From Warburgia ugandensis (taxonomy: Eukaryota > Streptophyta > Magnoliopsida > Canellales > Canellaceae), in the NCBI GenBank assembly GCA_035236585.1, contig CP141128.1, positions 32,780,684-32,844,683 of the forward strand: 64,000 nt of DNA, given 5' to 3'. Numbering within the stretch: the first letter of the stretch is position 1; every line of letters begins with the position of its first letter. Below the pieces are notes generated by a model, which was not told where the DNA came from, did not search any database, and saw only the letters and a program-made list of their open reading frames with translations. Made by a program: the position numbers and the translations under genes. This document shows positions 47,653 to 61,450 of this stretch, piece after piece.

Positions 47653-48060
47653 AATGTGATGACCCGGGTTTTTGTAACACGTTTTGTAATGTATTTTGAA
47701 AGGCAGGTCCCATAAGAGTGTAAAAAAATTTCTCAAAACAAAGCAGCGGAAATTCTTTTCTTTATAACTTGTTTTGAAAACCCAAGTCACCACTTCATAC
47801 ATAACATAAGTACAATTTGTGTACAAAATAAAATTTCATTAAAGGAATATACTTTTATTAAACTCCAAGATCCATCCAGTGGTTCACAATACAACCAAAT
47901 CTATTACAATACTTGTCCAAATTGCATAATCCAAAACTCAAGCTCACCATACAATAAAACTCTCAATAAAGAAAAATACATGTCTTCAAGGGTATACCTT
48001 GAAGATTATTCTCTTCAAGTCTTCTATCATCTTTAGCTCCTAACTCTCCTTCCCTGTATC

Positions 48061-48089
48061 TGAGATATTGCAACAAGTACAATATCTCA
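48061..48089 (-). other. LTR hairpin in C1 5' LTR
   Basis: TGAGATATTG and CAATATCTCA pair perfectly over 10 bp around a 9-base loop, about 0.41 kb before the LTR end. Confidence 0.75.
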
Positions 48090-51000
48090 ACAAGCAATGC
48101 TTGGTTGGGGATTCAAGAAACATAATAATTGACAAGGTAATTCCAATACTTCATAATCTCATTATCCTTAAACATACTCTTTACTTTATAAGTTATGTAT
48201 ATCTATATACATACATACACTTCATGGGTAAACCAGTTAAATTTGTGAACGTAGTCAAATATCATTCCCAACTAAGCTGACCAATTCTCCTGGTTTTGAG
48301 AATTTAGTATTACAGCTAATCTTATATTGGAAATTTCCCTTCGTAGGAAATATTGGTAATATACAATTACCTAGCATTTCATTATGCTACAGCATAAGGC
48401 ATTTCACTATGCCTATTCTCATATGCATCATAGTGCAAAATAATCAGAAAGTTTGCTATGCTGCAGTCTGATCCGTACTAGCGCACTTGGATAACTGTCC
48501 TATTCATCACTGATACCACGGTGGAAAATATTATGTCACTGCCCATATGGGGGGGCAAGATTTTCACAGTGGTGGCCTTCCCAAAATTGCCACCACCCTA
48601 CTTTTAGCCTCTCTTTAGGCAAGGTATCATTATATCATCAAATTTCAAGGAGCGGGTGACCAAACCCTCATAACTCCTCTAGCAATAGCATCCCCCTATG
48701 CTTATGCCTATTAAAACAAACTCACAAGCCTCCAAGCTTGCATGTAAAATAAATTTCATATTTATCAAACCATATGTCTGTTTACCTAAAGCTAAAATAT
48801 TTTCTAGTTCCCTATTCACTTATAGTTTAGTCCTTAACCATCTTATATGTGTTTGGTTGGATCATAAGGTTTTCAAGAGATTTAATACAAGTATTAACAT
48901 TACTCTTGTCAACATAAGATCATGAGTACAATCATGTATATCTCATGTAAATGCATTCATCAAATCCTCCTACCTTTAAGGATTGATCTCTTTTCCCCCA
49001 TCTTCCATGATCCTGACTGATGTATGTAATCTCTACATCCATACATATTGTCAATATATAAATTATCAACAATCCTATTGATCACTAGATCTGACGTTTA
49101 AAATGATCTTTACATCATTCATATCTAAGTGTTTTTCTATCTCTAAGTCTTTGTATGTCCATCTCCTTGATCTTGATCTTTCATAGATCCATTGATTGAC
49201 AATCTACACATGTTGATAAAGATCAAGGTACTAGATCTTCTATCATCTAGTTCTTCTTTGATCTAAGTTCAGTTATTGGATCATCCCTAAGGAGGATGAT
49301 CTTGGTTTTCTTCCTTGAATCATCTTTGATAAAGGGTTTGGATTATCTTATCGAATGAACTATAACAAGAATACCAATAAACATGCATACTAAGTACAAT
49401 ATAGCATTCTTATTCTTATTTTTCTTGATCATCCAAGATCTAATGGATCTTGTTTGATCATTCTTATCTTACCTACTGTTTTTATTAGGGTTAGGTAATT
49501 TACTAACCTTATATGCTCTTATTATTATTATTCAACCAGTTAATGTGCTGGTTGAAGGTAACTTATTCAAGCCTAAATCTAGACTGCTCCTCTTATTTCC
49601 AATTGGCTAAGGCTTACTAGCTGAATGGGTGAACACAAAGTGGTTGCTTCAATCCTCATGTAAGGAGGTGTTTAGACCTCACAAACGTCAACAGAAGGTA
49701 GGGGAAGAGCGAGGCTCTATTAGATAACCCCCTTAGCCACTATGTTCATCATTCACTAGAAGGACCATAGCTCAACCTTTTATCAGATTTCTATAAGCAT
49801 GTTTACCATAAATAGTCTTTCTAATGGATTTTAATTAAGTCCATGAATATTTATAATGTCATTCATGGGGTTTATTATTCTTCTCCTAGTTTGGGCCAAT
49901 GATTTGATAATCCTTATATTGTCCTACTAACTATAGCCCTTACTAATTAAGTCCAAAGTACTCCATTCTTATTTGTGTCATGAAACTCTACTTTCTCATT
50001 AGAATACATTTTTGATGTTTTATGCTCTTTATCTCATAACAAGTAGATCTACTAATAACATTTAACTATAAATGATTTATAAATTCAAAGCATAAAACTA
50101 CATAATTTAACATTTAATGGTAATGAGACAAGGTACTTAAAATTACTCTAACATGATTTCCAACTAATATACCTTAATAACTCAATTTAAACTAACATGG
50201 ACTTAAGGTATAATCTCATACTATAATATAAACTTATATGAAATTCTAGCATTATCCTAAGTTAAAATGGCATGAAATCATACTAAAGTACCCCTAAGAT
50301 GATTAAATCTAGCAACAATGAAATTACATATCATGCTAAAGTCTAAATGTTATACTAGCATGCTTTATAACATAATCATATTTAAAATGTTATTATATAA
50401 AATGAAACCAATTACATTAACATTATAAGAAACCTTTACTTATGATCCAACCATTAGATCTTAGATCTTTTCCTTTGATTAATGATTTTAGTTATATTTA
50501 GGGGATTTTCTTTATTAATGTCCAAAGATCATATTGACCTATTTTTGTCATAATCCATCCATGATTTCCTTGGATTTCATCATATCAACATTAATTCTAT
50601 CCATCCCAAGGATTTGATCACACTTAATCTCATTGATGAAGTGGGTCCCTTTGTATTTTTAGGGTTTTTCTACCATAATGGGTAGATCCCTTAATATATC
50701 TTATATATGTCCAAATAAACCACATATCTCACTTTATTTCAATATTATATCATTAGTAAAACATATTTTCAAGATCTGATCATCTCAGATCTTGAAGATC
50801 TAGGTAAGTGAAAACTTGTTTCTTTAATATAGAAAGTTTTACTAAATATTATGTCCATTTTATCATTTCATCAGAAAATAGAGGTTTCAAGCTTTCCATA
50901 GCTTCTTTCCAATCTCAATTTGGTGTTCAGATGACTCCAGAATGTGATCTGGAAGTTCACAGTCCTTCCTACGGCCCGGATTTGATCTGGGCCCAAGGAG

Positions 51001-51772
51001 CAGATGGCCTAGACTAGTCGGGCGGAACGTGTTCGGTTCGTCTGGTGCGTCCGCTTCAATTAAATGTGGAAGCGCCCTCACGGGGCGTCAATGGATGCGC
51101 ACGGGACGCCGTCCGTCCGATCGGGAGATAGGACAGTCCGTTTGGACCGTCCAATCAATCCCTTCTCAATTGAGGGACCAAACCTTCTCCGATCCTTGTG
51201 AAAATTCTACCCTAGGGGTTTTGGACCCTTCTGGATCTATTGGTGCAGTCAGAATTTTCATCTGAGTAGTCTATAATCCTAAATTAAGGGTTCTGTTATT
51301 ACTTTATTTTTACCTTTTTTATCATCAAAATAAATTACAGTAAACTAAAAATTACATAAACTAGTATTAAACATCTATAGAAAGCATTCTCACCTACCTG
51401 ATTGGAGAAAAAACCTTGGTTATATGCCCAATTTAAAAAGAATACCTTGTTGATGAAGATATGGCCTAAGACCCGCCTTTGTTGCAAATTTTCGTTGTTT
51501 GAACCGTTGGATGTTGAAATTGCTTTGAGGGTTTTGTAGAACAGATATGGTAGGAAGTTTTGGATGGTTGAATTTATGAAATTAGATCTGGAACAGGGTG
51601 CCTAATTGATTTTAGGTCTCTTGTTCCAATCTAAAAGGAAAAATAAATTAAAAAGAAAGATATCTTTTGAAAATTTTGGGTTTTTGGGGAGGGATCTAAG
51701 TCTAATTTTTCAGGGAGAGAAATGAAAATTTTGTGGGAATTTTATGAGAATTTTTGGAGGGTTTTTGGGGCT

Positions 51773-51781
51773 GTATTTATA
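51773..51781 (-). promoter_or_regulatory. Predicted promoter TATA box, C1 5' LTR
   Basis: TATAAATAC on the minus strand, followed by ACCCTCC- and purine-rich leader sequence. It is the copy that would drive C1 genomic RNA. The GC-rich patch at 51185-50990 would lie in the transcribed leader. Confidence 0.65.
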
Positions 51782-52356
51782 GGCATTTTGGTCTTTTCTT
51801 TCATGATTATAATATTTAATTTTTTATTATCGAATGGCATGAAAGTCTCCCATGCTCCATTTTTCTTCTCGAAGATCAGCTAGTGTTTGTTGACCCATGA
51901 ATTCATGTGGGCTGCTCATAAGATTCGATTTTGGGTCCCTGTGGGCCCCACATGGTATAAAAAGACCCTTTTGTCATTTATGTATAAAATTTTTGGTTTT
52001 ATTCCCATGATCTCGGATTTGAGTGCATTTAGTGGCGTTGGATTCGTATTTCTCAGTACATTCTAAATTTTTATGCCTCATATTTTGATTTTTGGGAGAT
52101 TTTGATTTTTGGGTAAAATTACTATTTTACCTTTTTGTCCAAGAAATGAAGAAACTTAAGGATTTTTCATCCAATTCAAAATTTGTCGTGCTTACAATCA
52201 TTTTGAAGGGTTTGCTTAGTTTATTTTAAATTTTACATGTCATATTATTTGATTATACCTTTCTAAAAAGTATAACCGTAATATTTCAACCCAAAATATC
52301 TGAAACTCAAACTTTATTGATTTTCTCAATTAATTACAAAAATTGGGGTTATTACA

Positions 52357-52361
52357 CTCCC
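52357..52361 (+). repeat. Target-site duplication of C1, right copy
   Basis: CTCCC, identical to 38360-38364. Confidence 0.9.
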
Positions 52362-53049
52362 TCCTTTCTAATTGAGGAAAACAGCCAACCATGCATCTCT
52401 TTCTTACATCATCGTCTTCCTGCCATTCCTTACCATAGGTCTACATCTACTTTTCTTGTTTATTCAACCCTTCTCTTGTAATAACCCCAATTTTTGTAAA
52501 TTGATTGAGAAAATCAATTTAGTTTGAATTTTCAAAAACTTTAGGTTGGAATATTAGGTTATTGGAAATTCTCTTTCAATGGAGATTAAAACATGATTTA
52601 AAACTTAGAAATTATGAATTTACTCAAAAAATGGATCGAAATGACGCTATGTACATTCAATTCCAAGTTAAAATATAAAATCCCTATTTTTTATTTTTAT
52701 GAATAAAAGGTAGAATGTTAATTTTACACATAAGTAAGGTCTAAGACATCAATATTTAGAATGTACTCAAAAATACAAATCAACGCCACTAAGTACGCTT
52801 AATTCCGAGATCATGAGAATAAAATGGATTTTTCCCCATAAAAGGGCAAAATGGTCCTTTCACACCCCCATGGGACCCACAAGGGGCCCACAAATGAATT
52901 GAAAAGCCAAAAAACATGTAATGAGTGGTCAAACCACCACCAACTGCTAGTGGAGAAGGAGGTGGTAGTGGAGGATGCAATGTTAATTTAATATTTAAAA
53001 GAATTGAAACATGATTATTAGAAGTAATTATGAAAAATTTAAAAACATC

Positions 53050-53058
53050 TATAAATAC
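53050..53058 (+). promoter_or_regulatory. Predicted TATA box of C2
   Basis: TATAAATAC, identical to the C1 word and at about the same distance (575 bp) from the LTR start. Confidence 0.6.
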
Positions 53059-56000
53059 ACCTCCGAAAATCATCCAAAAATGTTCATTAAGATTCCCACA
53101 AAATCATCTTACTTATTCTAAAAAACCAGATCTAGATTCTTTCTTGAAATTCCAAAACTTCCAAAAATCTCCCTTCTTGAACTTTCTCTCTCCTCTCTCT
53201 AATTGGAATAAGAGACCTAAATCCAATTAGGCACTCTGTTTCAAATTGAATCTTATAAATACCATCGTCCATATAATCCTAGACTACCTAATCTACAAAA
53301 CCCCCAATCAATTTCAAGATCCAACGGTGCAATCAAGGGAAAATCACAAACAAGGGATGATTAGGCTATCTTATCATCAAAGGGTATTTATTTCAAATTG
53401 GGCTTCAAATCTATGTTTTTTCTCCAATCAGGTAGGTGGAACCACTTCTTATACTTCATTCATGTTGTTTTGTGTAATTTTTATTTTTTTATAATTAGTT
53501 TTAGGTTAAAATTTATAAAAATAAAGTAAGGACCAGAACCCTTCAATTCTGGATGATGGAGGGCTCAGGTGGAAAATCTGAGCCATGCAATCAATCTAGA
53601 AGGATCCAAAACCCCTAGGGTAGAAATTTTAAGAATTTTTATTAAATTTTGAGCCCTTAATTGTAAAGGGATTGATTGGACGGTCCAAAACAGACTTTCC
53701 GATCTACAAAATTGGATCGGATCCTAGGACAGTGTAAAACACCGCACAGAAACATGCCATGCGGCAACGTCTTCGAGTGCATGCACCACGTGCGATGTCA
53801 TCCCAATGGGACGATCGTGCGACAATGCAGGTCATGGGGGAGTGCATTGCGCGTGCATCCTACTGACAGCCGTGCGGCGACCACTTCTCTCGTCTAGCAC
53901 GCTCCACCTGATCAATCCAGGCCATCTGTTCCGTTAGGCCCAGATCAAATCTAGACCCTACAAACGACCATGAACTTCACAGTTCAATTGTGGAGTCATC
54001 TGAACTCCAAATTGATATCGAAAAGAAGCTATGGAAAGCTTATAACATCTATTTTCTTTTGAAACCATAATGTTGATAAAAACATTCTAGAAACTTTCTG
54101 TTTTCAAAAATTAAATTTCTAATTTTCATGATCTTCAAGATCTAAGATGATCACATCTTGGGGATCTAATGTAGTGATGATATAATGTTGAAATCAAGTG
54201 ATATCCATGATTTATTTAGACAGATCTAAGATAAATTGAGGGATCTACCCTTTATTGTAGAAAAGGCCTAAAAATACAAAGGGACCCAAGTGATCAATGA
54301 GATCAAGTATGATCAGATTCTTAGGATGGATTGAATGAATGATATTATGATGGAATCCATTGAGATCATGGATTGAATATGACCAAAAAGAAAGGGATAT
54401 GATCTTGGACCTTAATGGAGTAAAAGCCCTAAAATTAATTAAAATCCTTGATTAAAAGGAAAAGACCTAAGATCTAATGGTTGGATCATAAGTAAAAGCT
54501 TTAATAATGAGAAATGGGTTAGCTTGAGTTATGCATTGATTTCACTTGAGTTATGCATTGATTTCATGCAATTATAACTTAGGACCATGCTAGGATTTCA
54601 TGTTAGATTAGACTATGGTATAAGATGGTACCTTAGGTCCATGATAGTTTAATTTGAGTTTATTAGATAAAGTATATTAGTTAGAAATCATGCTAGTGTA
54701 ATCTTAAGTACCTTGTACCATTATCATTAGGTTGTTCAATTATGTAGTTTTATGCTTTAAAGTTACAATTCATTTATGGTTAAATTTTATTGGTAGATTT
54801 AAATGTTAAAGTAGTTATAAGATAAACTCAATAAAACATCAAAAAAGGAATTTAATGAGAAAGCAGAGTTTCATGACACAAATAAGAGTGAATTATATGA
54901 CTTGGACTTAATTAGTAAGGGCTATAGTTAGTAGCACAATATAAGGATTATTAAATCCTTGGCCCAAACTAGGAGAATAATAAACCCCATGAACAACATT
55001 TTAAATGTTCATGGACTTAATTAAAATCAATTAGAAAGAGTACTTAGGGTTAACATGCTCATAGGAACCTTATGAAAGGTTGAGCTAGGGTCACTTTAGT
55101 GAATGTTGAACATGGTGCTTAAGAGGGTTTTTTAATAGAGCCTTTCTCTTCCCCTACCTTCCATTGATGTTTGTGAGGTGTAAACACCTCTTTACATGAG
55201 GATTGAAGTAACCACTTTGTGTTCACCCATTCAGCTAGTAAGCCTTAGCCAATTGGAAATAAGAGGAGCAGTCTAGACTTAGGTTGAAATAAGTTATCTT
55301 CAACCAGTAAAACATTAATTGATTGAATAATAATAATAATAAGAGCATAAAAGGTTAGTAAATTATCTAACCCTAATAAAAATTGTAAGTAAGATAAGGA
55401 TGATCAAACAAGATCCATTAGATCTTGAATGATCAAGAACAATAAAAAGAAATAAATACTTCTTGATGATGATATATATATATACAATGCTTGCAACTTA
55501 GATCAAATAGAAGATTTGATCCCTTGATCAATTATGATTAAAGGAAGAGAACCAAGATCATCCTCCTTAGGGATATCAAACAACTAAACTTAGATCAAAG
55601 AAGAACTGGATGATAGAAGATCTAAGCCCTTGATCATTATCAACAACTATAAATTGTTGATCAAAGGATGTATGAAAGATTAAGATCAAAGAAAGGAATA
55701 CACAAAGACTTAGAATAGAAAATACTTAGATATGAAAGATTAGAAGATCATTCTAACCATTTGATCTATTAACCAATAGGATAAACACTATCTAAGGAAG
55801 ATAGATCATGATAGGACACAAGATCTAGATCCTTTATATCAAAGGACAAGATTAGACAAAGAATATAAATAGGATAAAAATATAGGATTACTCAGATTGT
55901 AAATATATTGACAGTATGTATGGATTTACAGATTGCATACATTAGTCAGGATCATGGAAGATTTGAAGAGATGGATCACTACTTGAAGGTAGGAGGATTT

Positions 56001-56910
56001 TATGAATGCATCTACATGAGAAGTACATGTTGTATACATGATCTTATGTTTGGAAATGTTGACAAGTATAACGTAAATACTTGTGTTGGACCCATTGAAA
56101 ACCCTTATGATCCAACCAAAACACATATGAAATGTTTAAGTTAGAATTGAGGAAAACCCTAAGTGAATAGGAAACTAGAAAGTATTCCATCCCTAAGTAA
56201 ACAAACAGATCATCTGATACATATGAGAATTACTTTACATACAAGCATGGAGGCTTGTGGTTTTGTTTTAAACAGGCATAGGCTTGGGTATGTTATGCTA
56301 GGAGAGTTAGTAGGGTTTGGCCACCCACTCTCCAAATCTTGTTATTATATAGATACCAAGCCTAAATAAGGCTAAAAGTTGGATGGGGCAATTATGGGAA
56401 AGTTGCCACTGTGATAGCCATGGTCCTCCCCATACAAACATGGATATTGTGATTTCCACTAAGGATGGTATAGGTGGATTATTGAGCAGTTATCTGGGTG
56501 CACTGGTATGGATTTTGACAGCACGCATAGTAGTCCTTTGAGTATTTTTGCATTGTGATGCATGGCATAGTGAAATGCCTTATGATATGGCATGATATGG
56601 CATGATGAGATGCTAGGTAATCATGCATTACCGATACTACTCAAATGAAGGAGTATTTCCAGTAGAATTTAGATGATTTATCAACTCAGCATAAGCTGGA
56701 TATGATTATGTTTTGAGAAATTAACTATTTATCACAGTTTTGATTGTATGTATATATCTATACACAGTATACCATATGTATGTGTAAGGATATACATATT
56801 TTTACAAAGTAAAGAGATTGCTCAATGAATATGAATAATGGGATTATGAAGTATTAGGATTATACTATCAAATTGTTATGCTTCTTGAATCTCCTACCAA
56901 GCATAGCTTG

Positions 56911-56950
56911 CTAAGATATTATAAATGTTTCAATGTTTACAATATCTTAG
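56911..56950 (+). other. LTR hairpin in C2 with compensating change
   Basis: CTAAGATATT and AATATCTTAG pair perfectly over 10 bp. Compared with C1 (CTGAG.../...CTCAG) both sides changed (G to A and C to T), so pairing is kept. It is preceded by CATAGCTTG and lies about 0.42 kb before the LTR end. Confidence 0.75.
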
Positions 56951-58062
56951 ATATAGAGAAGGAGAATTAGGAGCTCAAGACCTAAGAAGACTTGGAAGAA
57001 TAATCAATCAGGGTATATCCCTTGAAGACATGTATTTTATTTGAGAGCATTGTATTGTATTGAGAGCTTTTAATGTATAGTGAGGTTTGAAGTTTGGATT
57101 ATGTAATTATGACAAGTACTGTACTGATACCAAGTTGTACTATGAACCACTAAATGGATTTTATAATTTAATAAAAATATATTCCTTCAATGGAAATTTA
57201 TCTTGTACAAAATTCTACTTAGGTTATGTATGAAGTGATGACTTGGGTTTTTCAAAACAAGTTTTAAAGAAAAAGAATTTCCACTGCTTTGTTTTGGAAA
57301 TTTTTTTACTACTGAGGGCCCTGTGTTTGAAAAATGTATTATAAAATGTGTTACAAAAAGCAAGGTCGTCACATCTTTATACCCCATGGTTCCCACATTT
57401 TTACCCAACTAAAGGTTGGGTGAGACAACCTTGAAACTCCAGTATTCCTTTGGTGATCTTTGGAGCTAGACCTTGAAATTATTTTGGGTTGTTCTCTCTT
57501 TAGATTTCTTACTTAATTATCTTGGTATTTTCTTCTAATTCTACGTTAGTGATTTAGTTTCCTTACTTTGATTTCTTTGTGTTTTGCTTGTGTTGTTTGC
57601 TCTCTATTTCCACACATCTTTTACCATCTTTCTTGCTCTCTCTTCATCACTCCATTCCACTAGTTTTTCTTTCTTATTCAATTGAGATCTAAGTTAATTT
57701 TTCTTTGGTAGTGACAACCAAGAGAAAAGATAGCTTAGAGTCTTGGATTCATCTCTTGAATTCCACATTTACTACCTTGTTTTTGGTCTTAACTTTAGGT
57801 CTATTTTCCTTACTTTAGTTCATCATATTAACCATCTTCTCTCTTAAATTCCTTTCTAGGTTTTCTTTGCATGTTAGATTTCTTTAGTTTGTGATCATTA
57901 TATTTAGATTAGTTAGTTTCCTAGTTTAATTCATAGTTGTCTTTGCATTAGTTTCTTCTTTTGATTGCATGTTAGTTTGGTAAGTTTCTAATTCTATTAC
58001 TTAGTTTTCATTTGAGCAAGTTTCGTTTCAATTATAGTTTCCAATTTCATGCATTTACTTTT

Positions 58063-61000
58063 TGTGGAAAATTGGATGGAATAGAAGGATGAATGTTTTA
58101 TAAAATTAGGACTTTTGAAGTGAGAATTTATAGAAATCAATTTTGTTGGAAATATCATCAAAAAATAGAATCCAAAGGCACAAAGAACACTTAAAATAGA
58201 GTTCATATGAGAAAGTTATGGAACTTTTAAGTATAAGAGCATTTTTGTAAATTTTAAAATAAAAAAGGAAGGTTGGAATTAGAGGGTCCATTTTTATAAC
58301 AGCATCCGCTCATCTCTAACTCTGTCACGTGGAGCAAAAAGTTGGTGACCGTGCCTTACACAAGGAAAGTAAATCACCGACAATAAAAATGCCAATCGCA
58401 CCCAAAATTTCCCTCCTCCTCTCTTTGACCGTCCCCTAACCTTTGTGTTTTCCGTTAATCTAGAGTTTTGGTAGGCATGAGAAAACCGACACTCACTGGA
58501 AAACCCTCTTCTCCTTGTTTCTCCTTTGATACCGGCCAGGCATTAGTTTTCCTCTCTTTTCTTCCCTTTCCCTTCTCCTCTTTCCCTCTGGTTTCCCTTT
58601 TCCTCTATCTCCTGCGACACAGATCCATCGGTAGGCACAAAAAACCTCTCCCCCATAGGAGACACTAGATCCATCTCTCTCCAACTCCAATCAGGTACTC
58701 TCCGACTCTCTCTCCCTCTATTTCTTTCTTTCCCAGTAGATTTCCTTAGATCCATGCCGAATCTACTCTCACCAGTCAAAAAATCACTAATAAAAATCGA
58801 TCTGTTGGATATGATGGGGTCACACACAAGGACAACTCCGATGGAAGGTCTGAGCCATCCAATGAGTTTGTGGGACCCTAAAACCCCAAGAAATGTATAA
58901 ATAGTAAAAATTGAAGTTATCTTGGTTGTTGATCTGGATAAAAAGATCAAACAGTTCAGAACAAACCATCTCATCCCAATTGACTCGATAGGTGACTGGG
59001 ATGCACATTGTAACGCCTGATAGAGATGCATATTCCAAGAGTGTCCCCTACTTGTGCATGCATGCATGAGCGATCTTAATTCAACTAGGATGCTTGTGTG
59101 TACTAATAATTGTGACGCAAGGGCCCTGTCTTGTCATGATTTGGGACCACAAATTAAATTTGGACCATTAAATTGATATGAAACACAAAAAATTGAAATG
59201 CAAAAGGTTATATTAGCCTGACTCATGATCAAAAAGGTCTATTAGAATGATATTGGGGACACAGACCTAAATATGTGATAAAATTTTGGATCCAAGAACA
59301 ATTTTAATTGGTCATGGCCTAGAAACCATAGGAATCAAATAGATCTAGAAGATCAAAGATGGTCAGACTTCATGAAATAGTCCATTGGATGATTTAGCAA
59401 ATCAATATACCAAGATCAACCTTGAATTAAGGACACTAATCCTCAAATCATAGATTCGACTGCTCAAATCAATTATGATCCTGATCTAGGAATCGCAATA
59501 GGCAATCTGCAAGACCTGACCATCCATTTGTTAGATCTTGATGACATAGATGTTATTGAGGTAGTCTAATCATTAAATATTGGATCTTAAGTAAGATCAT
59601 GTTTGGGAATGTGCTAATCAATGATTTGTAACCAAAAGGGATGTATCTAACCATTGAATTGTAATGGATCTCAATTTAATAGACTTGATACACTTATTAT
59701 CTCCAAGGAGGTGTAATCTATGATGCTTTAGTGTTCTGTTAAACCTAGTTGAATATAGATCATTGATCATTGAGCTAATAAGATAGATTCAGTTATACAT
59801 TGTTTAAGATTGTCAAATTTTATGTTCAAAATTTCAATCCAAGGGTGAAGACATATTTATATATCCTCTTATTGTTGATGTGTGAGAAGTGACCCGTGGG
59901 TAACAGATTTGATCATTGATAGTATTAGAGTCTTAATTGATGATCCAAGCCATTGATCTGTAAATCTAATGGATGATCAATAGAGAATGAGAAATAATGC
60001 TTGAATTCTTAACCTTAAATTATATTCAGGATCCCACAAAGATCTTGAAGGAGATCTAGGTTTGATTTGAAGAAAAATGTGAACAACACCTAAGTGACAT
60101 CCTTGAGGTAGGTAGGCTGATGCTACTAAGTTTTCAAGTGAATTCCAAAACCTAAATGATTTACTTGAAACTATTTCTGTGTTTAGAATGATTTTGAAAT
60201 GATATTGAGATATGGTATTCTTATAATGAGCATGCAAATTATTCACATTATTCATGATCTTGATTGAAAAACATATTGAGTATATCCTTCATGGATAGTT
60301 TTATATATGCATTACTTGCATGTTTTAAATAAGTTCTATAAATTACATGATCTATGATGATTGAGTTTTGGAATATATGTATATACACAGATATCTCTTT
60401 TTTAGGCTAGTGAGCTTGGTGGGCTCTATGCTAAGGGGTTATTTGTGTATGAGGTTGGCCTCCTAGCCTTTAACCACTAAAGGTGATAAGTATCATTGCC
60501 CAAAGTGGCACTTGTCCCTTTCTTGACTGTTGTGGTACTAGGACTACCACTGGAGCTGTTCATAGTACCCTTTTCAAGGCGTATCTATAATTGACATTGG
60601 AGGATGCAGTGGCTTGTCTCTAAATACCAGAGACACAAGATTTCAGATATGTCTGGTCATGAGCATAGTGCGTCCTATGATTTCTATTTGAGTATCACCA
60701 TATATGGGGTAATGAGATGGCCTTAGAAGAGTACTCATGACTAGTCGGCTGATGTGTTTGCCAAGATACCCATGTGCATAAAAACTATAGTAGGGTTGGG
60801 ATATCTAGCATTGGGTTTTATCAATTACTACTTTAATAAGTTAGTAATGTTTATATTGTTATTGATCGATTGAGTTTTTGATGGAAATATTATTACCTAA
60901 AATATATGTGCAAATGATTTATGCATGAATACCCATATTTATCTAAGATGATAACATAATTTTATTACTTAAAAAAACCCTTCTTAAATTTATGCACATT

Positions 61001-61450
61001 ACATGCTGTGTTTTCAAATTAGTAGTATCAAATCACCTACTGAGTATGTTAAATGCTTGACTAACTATATTCCTTTTACAGATCCACTCTAGTAGGATTA
61101 GAAGAAGTGTCAAAAAAATGTTAGTCCTACCATCAAGTGAGTGAATATAAAGACAAGTATGAATGTAAGTATATGACTTCTATTTTGGACATTTATACGT
61201 AATTATTCAGTTGGACTGTGAGTTGTGCCTGGCTAGATCTGGGATGCATATATTTTCATCTTAGTTTTTAAAATTTATTTTGTTCCCTTGGAAGTAAATG
61301 ATACTCGAGTTTTCAAAATGAATTTAAAATGAAAGAATTTTTTCGCTGGACTGCATTGTCTTTTATAAAAGTGTTTTAAAATAGGGCCTGACCTCGCATT
61401 ACGAATTAGATTTGCATTTAAAAATGCATGTGAAAACCCGGGATGTCATA
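58063..61450 (+). mobile_element. Solo LTR D3 (D family, 3388 bp)
   Basis: It starts TGTGGAAAATTGG and ends GGGATGTCATA inside A4, flanked by CTTTT (58058-58062) and CTTTC (61451-61455). Words such as GAATCCAA, AAAGAACAC and GAAAGTTATGG (58160-58230) follow the D1 3' LTR near 34360-34410. GGTTGGCCTCCTAGCC (60462) and the last 200 bp (ATGATACTCGAGTTTTCAAAA region) also match. Its middle, with many GATC words, is longer than in D1 or D2. No coding. Confidence 0.8.

Larger units (their letters stand above)
38365..52356 (-). mobile_element. Element C1: chromovirus-type Ty3/gypsy with giant LTRs
   Basis: Two LTRs (38365-43018 and 47655-52356) flank a 4636-bp interior on the minus strand, with PBS, gag, protease, RT, RNase H, integrase, chromodomain-like tail and PPT in order. 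The LTRs differ at roughly 2-3 % in the stretches I compared by eye, plus a 60-bp deletion in the left one. CTCCC flanks both sides. The coding region has a nearly complete domain set but carries many stops, mostly of the CAG/CGA-to-stop type, and a frameshift. Clade by pattern: Tekay/Del-like. LTRs make up about two thirds of its 14 kb. Confidence 0.95.
47655..52356 (-). repeat. C1 5' LTR (4702 bp)
   Basis: On the minus strand it starts TGTAATAACCCC (52356) and ends GGGTCATCACA (47655). It has the same layout as the 3' LTR, with a TATA box at 51781-51773, a GC-rich patch at 51185-50990 and a hairpin at 48089-48061. It retains the 60 bp (48508-48567) missing from the other LTR; C2 has related sequence there, so the 3' LTR suffered a deletion. 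Confidence 0.95.
52477..57373 (+). mobile_element. Solo LTR C2 (C family, 4897 bp)
   Basis: It starts TGTAATAACCCC and ends AGGTCGTCACA on the plus strand, opposite to C1. It aligns along its length with the reverse complement of the C1 LTR, for example AAGATCCAACGGT- and TTTCTCCAATCAGGTAGGTG-type words near 53320 and 53420, at visibly lower identity than the C1 LTR pair. Flanks are TCTCT (52472-52476) and TCTTT (57374-57378), one mismatch. There is no interior. It sits in A4, only 120 bp from C1, so the two inverted C LTRs could pair or recombine. Confidence 0.9.
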
